DNA of 6,146 nucleotides from Deltaproteobacteria bacterium (GTDB lineage: Bacteria; Desulfobacterota_D; UBA1144; Nemesobacterales; N074bin48): positions 1 to 6,146 of the forward strand of contig SMWS01000072.1 of NCBI GenBank assembly GCA_004356685.1, in the 5' to 3' direction. Under the pieces are notes generated by a model that made no database searches, was not told the DNA's origin, and saw only the letters and a program-made list of their open reading frames with translations. Shown piece by piece: positions 1 to 5,648 of the stretch. The number at the start of each line of letters is the position of its first letter. Position 1 is the stretch's first letter. A program made the translations under genes and the position numbers.

Positions 1-846
1 AATGTTTTCGAAAGGAACAAGCCCCCAGTATCTGCTATCCCTGCTATTATCCCTATTATCACCCATAACACAATAATGTTTATCAGGTATTTTTTCAAAC
101 GGAATGAATATACCCTTATCAGTACCTTTCTTCCCATTTTTATACAACACCTTATGTTTTTTACCAAACAGGTCCTCTTCGTATTCATCTACATAAGCTC
201 TCGTAAACAAATTAACACTGTCATAGGAACTAACATATTCTAGGGGTATTAACTTATCATTAATATATAAATTTTTGTTTTTAATGTTGATAGAATCGCC
301 TGGTAGACCAACTACACGTTTTATGTAATGAACTCCCTTTTTGGAAGGCTCCCTGTCTCCATTGGGATAGATAAACACCACAACATCTCCATATTCTATA
401 TCTTTAATGCCTGGAAGAATCTGTATATTAGTAAATGGTATTTTTGTTCCGTACATGAATTTTGTTACAAGCAAATGATCGCCTACCAGCAAATTGGGGA
501 TCATTGACCCAGAAGGTATTTTAAATGGCTGAATAATAAACTCTCTAACAAATAGCGCTAAAGCAAGAGCTATGAAAAGAGATTCTAAGTTTTGCCGGAG
601 TTTAGACTTTGTAAATTTAGATAAATGTTCAGTTTCCAGCCCTTTTAGCTCTTCATCTAACTTTGCGGTATCTTCAATATTATTACTTTCCAGAGAATTT
701 TCAATTGCAGCTATCTTTTCATCGAAGATATTTTTTACACTTGCATCAATCAGCCCATCCTTATTTCTAAGCACCATTTTGATACTTGAAATAGTTTGCT
801 TTGCAGATGATTTTATTCTTTTTTCTTGAGAAAATATATTAAACAT
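1..846 (-). CDS. lepB: Signal peptidase I (leader peptidase), 3' end outside the window
   Basis: This is the membrane-bound serine/lysine protease that removes signal peptides from secreted proteins on the outer face of the inner membrane. 282 codons are visible. A hydrophobic helix at about residues 87-106 is followed by every family box: IPSGSM with nucleophile Ser114, GDVVVF at 153-158, YIKRVVGLPGD with general base Lys176, and GDNRDNSRDSR at 262-272. Translation is still open at base 1; compared with E. coli LepB only about 20 C-terminal residues should be missing. The first 82 residues are an unusual charged, lysine/glutamate-rich, probably helical extension. With one membrane helix this part should be cytoplasmic and the catalytic domain periplasmic. 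The ATG at 846-844 is chosen because an in-frame stop lies at 888-886 and no other usual start lies between. No Shine-Dalgarno precedes it. It is the last visible gene of the manC-gmk-rel-lepB direction, 97 bases after rel. The family assignment is secure. Confidence 0.96.
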   Translation of the reverse strand, partial: MFNIFSQEKRIKSSAKQTISSIKMVLRNKDGLIDASVKNIFDEKIAAIENSLESNNIEDTAKLDEELKGLETEHLSKFTKSKLRQNLESLFIALALALFVREFIIQPFKIPSGSMIPNLLVGDHLLVTKFMYGTKIPFTNIQILPGIKDIEYGDVVVFIYPNGDREPSKKGVHYIKRVVGLPGDSINIKNKNLYINDKLIPLEYVSSYDSVNLFTRAYVDEYEEDLFGKKHKVLYKNGKKGTDKGIFIPFEKIPDKHYCVMGDNRDNSRDSRYWGLVPFENI

Positions 847-942
847 AATTTGGACAGATAAATATAAACGGCAGAAATGCTTGTTTCAACGATATAATGA
901 ATAATTCTTAAATTTTATTATTTCAAGAAGCATAGCGACGAA
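847..942. other. rel-lepB intergenic spacer
   Basis: This 96-base AT-rich gap separates the rel stop codon from the lepB start. Besides the candidate lepB promoter it holds only a weak bulged AT stem (about 909-929, minus-strand arms CTT(G)AAAT and ATTTAAG) with no run of T after it, so no terminator is called. Read-through from rel into lepB is therefore possible in addition to the local promoter. No small gene is seen here. Confidence 0.5.
861..889 (-). promoter_or_regulatory. Candidate sigma-70 promoter for lepB with very short leader
   Basis: Read on the minus strand, TTGAAA (889-884) and TATATT (866-861) are separated by exactly 17 bases. Each box matches the sigma-70 consensus at five of six positions. 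Transcription would begin near base 854, leaving a leader of only about 8 bases before the lepB ATG, which fits the absence of a Shine-Dalgarno. AT-rich DNA gives chance matches, so this remains a prediction. Confidence 0.45.
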
Positions 943-3123
943 TTATTTATTTACATATTTGTTATCAAAATTTTCATCAGCAATTCTCTCGACTGACTTT
1001 ACTCCCTTGAGTTTAGTTATTCTCGACATCAGTTTATTGAGTTGTTTAATGTCTTTTATATTAATATCGAAAGTGCCTATTGCATTTGTCTCATCTGGAG
1101 AAGACATCTCTGCCCTAGATATGTTTATATCTGAAGAAGATATTGACTTTGTAATATTGGATAACATCCCGGGTTGATCACTGCATTTAACCAAAATTCT
1201 TGCTGATCGCAGTCCCTTGTACGATTTATCCCACTCTACATCTATCTTCCTTGTGGGATCAATCTCAAAGAGTTGAGGACAGGCGCTTTTATGTATGGAG
1301 ATTCCTCTACCCCTAGTTATAAACCCTATAATATCCTCACCCGGAAGCGGTGAACAACAATTTGATATTCTTATAAGAATATCATTATAACCTCTAACCA
1401 AAATCCCGTCTGAACTATCTCTTGTAATCTTTTTTATTATTCTGTCTATTCTGCTCTTTTTATGATCCTTATCTTCGACTATTTCTTTGACTATAAAATG
1501 TTTCATTATCTCAGAAACCGATATTTTTCCAAAACCAACAGCAATATAGAGTTCATCAATATTTTTAAACTTATTGTCAGCTAATACACTGCTAAGCTTT
1601 TCATTTTTTAGTTCTTTTTGAAAATTAAGACCCTGTTGTTTAAATTTACGCTCACATATAGATTTACCTACAACTTTTGACTGGTCTTCTTCCTTAGATC
1701 TCAGCCATGACCTTATCTTGGTTTTAGCACTTGCTGTAACAACGAATTTAAGCCAGTCCTGATTAGGATTTTTATCCTTACTTGTAATAATTTCTACCGT
1801 ATCGCCGCTTTTGAGAATATGGTTTAATGAAACAATCTTCCCATTTACTATTGCCCTAGTGCAGTGGTGCCCTACTTCTGTATGTATTGAATAAGCAAAA
1901 TCAACTGGTGTAGCTCCGCTTGGCATTTCTTTTAAATCCCCATTAGGAGTGAAAACATAAACCATGTGCGGAATAAGATCTCCTTTTACCGCATCTAAAA
2001 ACTCATTGGGATCTTTAATATCCTTCCATTCCAGCAGCTGCCTTAGATTTGCATATACCCTGTCAAATTCATTTTTCGAAAGATTCCCCTCTTTATATTT
2101 CCAGTGAGCTGAAATTCCGTATTCAGAGAGTTCATGCATTTCTTTGGTTCTAATTTGAATCTCCATTTTTTCTCCAAAAGGCCCTATAACCGTAGTATGA
2201 AGTGATTGATATCCATTTAGTTTAGGAAGGGCAATAAAATCTTTAAATCTTCCTGGCACAGGTTTCCATACAGAATGTACAAGACCCAGAGCTTCATAAC
2301 ATTTGTTAACCGAATCAGTTATTATTCTAAACGCTATAACATCATACACCTTATCAAATTCAATATTCTGGTTAATCATCTTGTTGTAAATACCAAAAGC
2401 ATGCTTCATTCTTCCCGATATTTCAGATTCAATGTTCGATTCCTCAAGTTTTGTATATAATAAAGATTTGACCTCTTCGATATATTTATCCCATTCCTTC
2501 TTTTTTTTCTGAATCAGGCTATATATTTTCTTATACTCTTCACTTTTTAAATATTTAAAAGAAAGATCCTCAAGCTCAGTCCGCAGCCAGTAGATGCCAA
2601 GTCTGTGTGCAAGTGGTGCATAAATATCAAAAGTTTCTTTAGAAATCCTTTGTTGTTTATCAGCTTGAAGATGTTCCAGAGTCCTCATGTTATGCAGGCG
2701 GTCAGCAAGTTTTACAAGAATTACCCTTATATCCTTTGCAGTAGCCAAAATTAGTTTTCTAAAACTTTCGGCCTGTTCTTCCACCTCGGAGTTAAAACTA
2801 AGCCGGCTTATTTTTGTGACTCCATCAACCAAAAAGGATACTTCTTTTCCAAAAAGATTTTCTATCTCTTCCTTTGTAGTAAGGGTGTCCTCTATCGTAT
2901 CGTGAAGCAGGCCAGTGATAACAGATGCTACATCAAGTTTCATATCGGCAAGTATTGCTGATACTTCTAAAGGATGGCTCAGGTATGGTTCGCCAGAAAC
3001 TCTTTTTTGCCCGGCATGAACCTTAGCCGAGTATACATAAGAAGCCCTTATTGATTCCATCTCACTATCAGAAATAGTAGTGTATGAATTAACCTTATCA
3101 ATTATGTCGTTTGATCTTATCAT
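943..3123 (-). CDS. relA/spoT: Bifunctional (p)ppGpp synthetase/hydrolase, Rel/SpoT family
   Basis: This cytoplasmic enzyme makes (p)ppGpp from ATP plus GTP or GDP and also hydrolyses it, controlling the stringent response. At 726 residues it has the full long-RSH layout. The HD hydrolase (about 25-180) keeps His50, His74-Asp75, Glu78-Asp79 and the KLADRLHNMRT motif with Asp141 and Asn145, so hydrolysis should be active. The synthetase (about 235-345) has GRMKH, Asp261, Arg266, RFKD (292-295), NGYQSLHTTV and EIQIRT with Glu321. RFKD is the RXKD type of bifunctional Rel/SpoT, not the EXDD of synthetase-only RelA. TGS spans about 386-447, the Cys/His zinc-binding-like region has Cys589, Cys590, His611 and Cys615, and an ACT domain spans about 640-715. 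The ATG at 3123 is fixed by an in-frame stop at 3129-3127; no Shine-Dalgarno is visible. It lies 29 bases after gmk and is probably co-transcribed with it. The frequent gmk-rpoZ-rel order is not seen: no rpoZ fits in the gap. Confidence 0.97.
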   Translation of the reverse strand: MIRSNDIIDKVNSYTTISDSEMESIRASYVYSAKVHAGQKRVSGEPYLSHPLEVSAILADMKLDVASVITGLLHDTIEDTLTTKEEIENLFGKEVSFLVDGVTKISRLSFNSEVEEQAESFRKLILATAKDIRVILVKLADRLHNMRTLEHLQADKQQRISKETFDIYAPLAHRLGIYWLRTELEDLSFKYLKSEEYKKIYSLIQKKKKEWDKYIEEVKSLLYTKLEESNIESEISGRMKHAFGIYNKMINQNIEFDKVYDVIAFRIITDSVNKCYEALGLVHSVWKPVPGRFKDFIALPKLNGYQSLHTTVIGPFGEKMEIQIRTKEMHELSEYGISAHWKYKEGNLSKNEFDRVYANLRQLLEWKDIKDPNEFLDAVKGDLIPHMVYVFTPNGDLKEMPSGATPVDFAYSIHTEVGHHCTRAIVNGKIVSLNHILKSGDTVEIITSKDKNPNQDWLKFVVTASAKTKIRSWLRSKEEDQSKVVGKSICERKFKQQGLNFQKELKNEKLSSVLADNKFKNIDELYIAVGFGKISVSEIMKHFIVKEIVEDKDHKKSRIDRIIKKITRDSSDGILVRGYNDILIRISNCCSPLPGEDIIGFITRGRGISIHKSACPQLFEIDPTRKIDVEWDKSYKGLRSARILVKCSDQPGMLSNITKSISSSDINISRAEMSSPDETNAIGTFDINIKDIKQLNKLMSRITKLKGVKSVERIADENFDNKYVNK

Positions 3124-3152
3124 GTATTACTAATCTATATATAAATATTGTA

Positions 3153-3713
3153 TTAACTATGTTTTTTCTCTCTCTCGCTTATGATTATATCAACTAATTT
3201 ATTAAATGAGTAGTCTAACTCACTATTAACAATAATATAATCATACTGAGTGCTTATTTTTATCTCTTTTCTAACTACTTCCATCCTTTTTTCGATATCT
3301 GGTTGAGCAATATCCTGCCTGTCCAACAATCTTTGTTTCAAAATCTCTAAAGACGGCGGTGTTAAGAAGATGTAAATACCGGTTTTAACGACTTTTTTTA
3401 TCTTAAGAGCGCCTTCAGTGTTTATATCAAGCAATAAGTCTACTTCACTGCTCTGCGATTCATTTATAGTATTATATGGAGTTCCATAAAAATTGCCGTG
3501 TACGTAAGCCCATTCAATAAACTTATCATCTTTAACCATTTGATGAAATTGTTGCTCCGATACAAACACATAATCGACACCATCTTTCTCACCATTTCTA
3601 GCTTCCCTTGTGGTATAAGAAGTTACAAACCTGAGGTTTTCAACTTCACAGACTAGTTTCTTTGTCAGAGTAGTCTTACCGCTTCCTGATGGACCTGAAA
3701 TAATAAATAGCAT
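3153..3713 (-). CDS. gmk: Guanylate kinase
   Basis: The product phosphorylates GMP to GDP with ATP in the cytoplasm, an essential step of guanine nucleotide synthesis and salvage. In 186 residues it shows the P-loop GPSGSGKTT (7-15), the GMP-binding signature TSYTTREARNGEKDGVDYVF (31-50), EWAYVHGNFYGT (67-78), LLLDINTEGA (93-102) and IFLTPPSLEILKQRL (115-129), followed by lid and core arginines at 133 and 143. It is slightly shorter than the usual 200-210 residues because it begins directly at the first beta strand. The ATG at 3713 is fixed by an in-frame stop at 3728-3726. A weak AGAG lies six bases ahead of it. Small departures are Ala in place of the common Pro/Lys in TTRxPR, and RQDIAQPDIEKR where RGxDSEExIxxR is usual. 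None removes a known catalytic residue. It sits 55 bases after manC and 29 bases before rel, suggesting one transcript. Confidence 0.95.
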   Translation of the reverse strand: MLFIISGPSGSGKTTLTKKLVCEVENLRFVTSYTTREARNGEKDGVDYVFVSEQQFHQMVKDDKFIEWAYVHGNFYGTPYNTINESQSSEVDLLLDINTEGALKIKKVVKTGIYIFLTPPSLEILKQRLLDRQDIAQPDIEKRMEVVRKEIKISTQYDYIIVNSELDYSFNKLVDIIISEREKKHS

Positions 3714-3768
3714 ATAAATCTCTTTTTATTTTTTTTAAATATTAATTGAAGTTTTTAGAATATATAGC
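3714..3768. other. manC-gmk spacer
   Basis: This 55-base spacer is nearly all A and T and has no hairpin followed by a T run, so nothing suggests termination between manC and gmk. Apart from a weak AGAG before gmk no signal is recognised. Confidence 0.5.
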
Positions 3769-4824
3769 CTATTTACTACTAAGTTTTTCTATAAGTTTTT
3801 TTATTTGCTGAGAATCATTTTTATTTATGACTAATATTCCCTGGTCCGAGTCAACTACAACTATATCCTTTATACCTATCGTTATGATGGGTTTATCCTT
3901 AGATATTATCATACTCCCTAAAGTGTCAAGCGTATGAACATTACCCCTTATTATATTTTCAGACAAATTCTTTCTCATATATTGATCCAGTGAGAGCCAT
4001 GTCCCGATGTCACTCCAACCAAAGCGGGCAGGTATTACCAGCGTGTTTTTTGATTTTTCCAATATCATTTTGTCCACAGGACCAGACTCTACCTTTTTAT
4101 AGTACTTTCCAAGATCAGAGTTATTAGAAAAATTATAATCACTGTATTTTTCCCAGTGTGGATAAAAGGAATAAAACTCACTGAGAATTGCCGATGCCTT
4201 CCAGATAAAGATTCCACTATTCCAGCAGTAATTTCCGTTTTTAAGGTATTTCTTAGCGTTTTTTAAATCTGGTTTTTCTGTAAAGCTGGAAACTCTGTAT
4301 GCACTAAACCCGCCGCTTTCAAATATCTGCTCGCTTTGTTTTATATATCCATAACCAGTATCTGGTCTTGTTGGTTTAATACCAAGAGTCACAAGAGGAT
4401 ACTCACCACCCGACATATCTTCACAACTTATCCTTATTGCATATTTAAGTGTGCTTAAATATTTTCTTTTATAAGCTATTGCATGATCTGCAGGAAGCAC
4501 AACTACAACTGCATCTTTGTCTAAATCAGATATTACTTTTGAGCCGTAATAAATACACGGGCCTGTATTTTTACCTTCCGGCTCAGCCAGGATATTTTTT
4601 TTATTAAGCTCAGGCAGATGTTTTGCTGTTTTTTGAGCGTAATCCTTTGTTGTTACAACAAAGATATTTTCTTTTTTTATTAAACCTGATATACGGTCGA
4701 AGGTATTTCTTATCAAAGACCCCTCGTCTATTAATTGTAAAAACTGCTTGGGATTGTCTTTGCTGCTAAGGGGCCAAAACCTCCTCCCCTCTCCTCCTGC
4801 CATTATCAAAGCATAAACTGACAT
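3769..4824 (-). CDS. manC: Mannose-1-phosphate guanylyltransferase (GDP-mannose pyrophosphorylase), single-domain
   Basis: The product joins GTP and mannose-1-phosphate to give GDP-mannose and pyrophosphate in the cytoplasm. GDP-mannose feeds lipopolysaccharide, exopolysaccharide and GDP-fucose or rhamnose synthesis. The 351 residues show the nucleotidyltransferase signature AGGEGRRFWPLS (9-20) then PKQF (25-28), EPEGKNTGP (81-89), PADH (111-114) with metal-binding Asp113, TGYGYI (156-161), FTEKPD (181-186), WNSGIF (201-206) and GWSDIGTW (269-276). The length fits the single-domain class; the C-terminal phosphomannose isomerase cupin of the roughly 470-residue bifunctional proteins is absent. 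The start at 4824 is supported by an in-frame stop at 4830-4828 and the best Shine-Dalgarno in the window, AAGGA eight bases upstream. It is the first gene of the minus-strand cluster. Specificity for mannose-1-phosphate over a related sugar phosphate rests on family motifs only. Confidence 0.92.
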   Translation of the reverse strand: MSVYALIMAGGEGRRFWPLSSKDNPKQFLQLIDEGSLIRNTFDRISGLIKKENIFVVTTKDYAQKTAKHLPELNKKNILAEPEGKNTGPCIYYGSKVISDLDKDAVVVVLPADHAIAYKRKYLSTLKYAIRISCEDMSGGEYPLVTLGIKPTRPDTGYGYIKQSEQIFESGGFSAYRVSSFTEKPDLKNAKKYLKNGNYCWNSGIFIWKASAILSEFYSFYPHWEKYSDYNFSNNSDLGKYYKKVESGPVDKMILEKSKNTLVIPARFGWSDIGTWLSLDQYMRKNLSENIIRGNVHTLDTLGSMIISKDKPIITIGIKDIVVVDSDQGILVINKNDSQQIKKLIEKLSSK

Positions 4825-4832
4825 AAATTATT

Positions 4833-4837
4833 TCCTT
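4833..4837 (-). promoter_or_regulatory. Shine-Dalgarno of manC
   Basis: On the minus strand AAGGA lies eight bases before the manC ATG. It is the only clear ribosome binding site in the window and confirms the start at 4824. Confidence 0.75.
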
Positions 4838-4846
4838 AATCGTATA

Positions 4847-4875
4847 TTGATTTAATAATAAAAAGATATTATAAA
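4847..4875 (+). promoter_or_regulatory. Candidate promoter for the DUF4124/Mrr-like gene
   Basis: TTGATT (4847-4852) and TATAAA (4870-4875) are 17 bases apart, with four and five of six consensus matches. Transcription would begin near 4882, giving a leader of about 45 bases made almost only of A and T. The -10 box overlaps the opposing -10 box on the minus strand (4868-4873), so the two polymerases could not bind at the same time. Confidence 0.35.
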
Positions 4876-4889
4876 TCTTATATTATTAA
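4852..4889. repeat. 38-base dyad symmetry in the divergent promoter region
   Basis: TTAATAATA (4852-4860) is exactly mirrored by TATTATTAA (4881-4889). Inside it, AAGAT (4863-4867) is mirrored by ATCTT (4875-4879). Together this gives 14 complementary positions with a two-versus-one base mismatch loop and a seven-base centre, ATTATAA. It sits midway between two divergent genes and overlaps the candidate -10 boxes of both. It could be an operator for a dimeric regulator, a symmetric bidirectional promoter, or chance in AT-rich DNA. No T run follows it, so a terminator is unlikely. Confidence 0.6.
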
Positions 4890-4896
4890 TTTTAAA
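4868..4896 (-). promoter_or_regulatory. Candidate promoter for the manC-gmk-rel cluster
   Basis: On the minus strand a perfect TATAAT (4873-4868) lies 17 bases after TTTAAA (4896-4891), a four-of-six match to the -35 consensus. Transcription would start near 4861, giving a leader of about 36 bases that includes the AAGGA ribosome site. Composition makes chance -10 matches likely, so confidence is modest. Confidence 0.35.
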
Positions 4897-4926
4897 TTTT
4901 ATCGATTATTAATTAAACTAAATATT

Positions 4927-5643
4927 ATGAAAAAATTATATATTATCATTTTCTTTATAACTTTTCTTACGTCTTACATAAACCCGTTAAATGCAGAAGA
5001 CTATTACCAGTGGACAGATGAAGATGGAGTTATCCATGTCACAGATAACCCAAATAATGTTCCTTCACGGTATAAAGACTCGACTAAGATAGTTAAAGAA
5101 AAAGATACAGGATATAACGCAATATTAAAGAAATACTGGAAATCTGCTAAGCAAAATAAAAAACCTATTCTTATTATATTTGCTTCACTGCTGGGACTGT
5201 TCTTACTAAACAAACTAATAAAAGTTCTTAAAAATAAATCAAAGACGATTAGTAAGAACAAATATGACGAAGTATTAAAAAGGTCTGGAATTGATACTAT
5301 GAATATCCCTCAGTTTAAGAGTTATGCTAAAAATTTACTGTCTGCAAAAGGCTACAAAGTAAAGGAGTTTGAGGGAGATTTGGATTTTGGAGTCGATTTT
5401 GTAGCAGATAAAGGAAACTCTGTTTATCTGGTTAAGGTCGTTGCCGACAATATGCCTACGTCTAAAATGGTTGTAAATGATGTTTTAAGAGACACTTCAA
5501 AATATGGCTGCAACATTGCAATGGTAATTTCTAAAAGCTTTTTCACTGAAGATGCAGTCGAGTTTTCCAAATCATCACCATCTGAACTTATAGACAGAAA
5601 CGCTCTGGGTAAATGGATAAAAGATACCAAGCTTTATAGCTAA
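4927..5643 (+). CDS. Membrane protein: signal peptide, DUF4124, one TM helix, Mrr-like nuclease-fold domain
   Basis: The function is not known. The 238 residues begin with a signal peptide (MKK, a hydrophobic stretch to about 17, likely cleavage after LNA at 23). Next is a DUF4124-type motif, YYQWTDEDGVIHVTDNP (26-42), then a linker and a transmembrane helix at about 80-98 (PILIIFASLLGLFLLNKLI). A lysine-rich stretch (99-112) follows, which by the positive-inside rule puts the rest in the cytoplasm. Residues 128-231 resemble the Mrr-type PD-(D/E)xK restriction endonuclease domain: FKSYAKNLLSAKGYKV, DLDFGVDFVA with candidate metal-binding Asp157, VYLVKV with Lys170, then MVISKSFFTEDAVEFS and LIDRNALGKWI. 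Where the family has Gln or Glu two residues before the lysine there is Leu168, so cleavage activity is doubtful. The ATG is chosen because the signal peptide starts there; no Shine-Dalgarno is seen. It is divergent from manC and convergent with the TPR gene. A role in DNA cleavage or envelope signalling would be speculation. Confidence 0.85.
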   Translation: MKKLYIIIFFITFLTSYINPLNAEDYYQWTDEDGVIHVTDNPNNVPSRYKDSTKIVKEKDTGYNAILKKYWKSAKQNKKPILIIFASLLGLFLLNKLIKVLKNKSKTISKNKYDEVLKRSGIDTMNIPQFKSYAKNLLSAKGYKVKEFEGDLDFGVDFVADKGNSVYLVKVVADNMPTSKMVVNDVLRDTSKYGCNIAMVISKSFFTEDAVEFSKSSPSELIDRNALGKWIKDTKLYS

Positions 5644-5648
5644 AAAGT

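Noticed and set aside
1..60. Short direct repeat (GGGATAATAGC / GGGATAGC) at the left edge
   Set aside because: It lies in the coding sequence of the conserved LepB box GDNRDNSRDSR, whose residues are naturally repetitive.
572..829. Open frame on the plus strand opposite lepB
   Set aside because: It is antisense to the well-supported LepB frame and its product is a low-complexity Ser/Leu/Phe-rich sequence typical of the complement of a Lys/Glu-rich gene.
909..929. Possible terminator hairpin between rel and lepB
   Set aside because: The stem is only seven A/T-rich pairs with a bulged G and no T run follows it on the minus strand.
959..2905. Several plus-strand open frames opposite rel
   Set aside because: All lie inside the full-length Rel/SpoT gene with intact domains, and none has a recognisable motif or ribosome site.
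3124..3152. A hidden rpoZ between gmk and rel
   Set aside because: The gap is 29 bases, far too short for the omega subunit gene, and no overlapping frame fits.
5004..5630. Two minus-strand open frames opposite the DUF4124/Mrr-like gene
   Set aside because: They mirror a plus-strand frame that has a signal peptide, TM helix and domain motifs; their products show no family signature.
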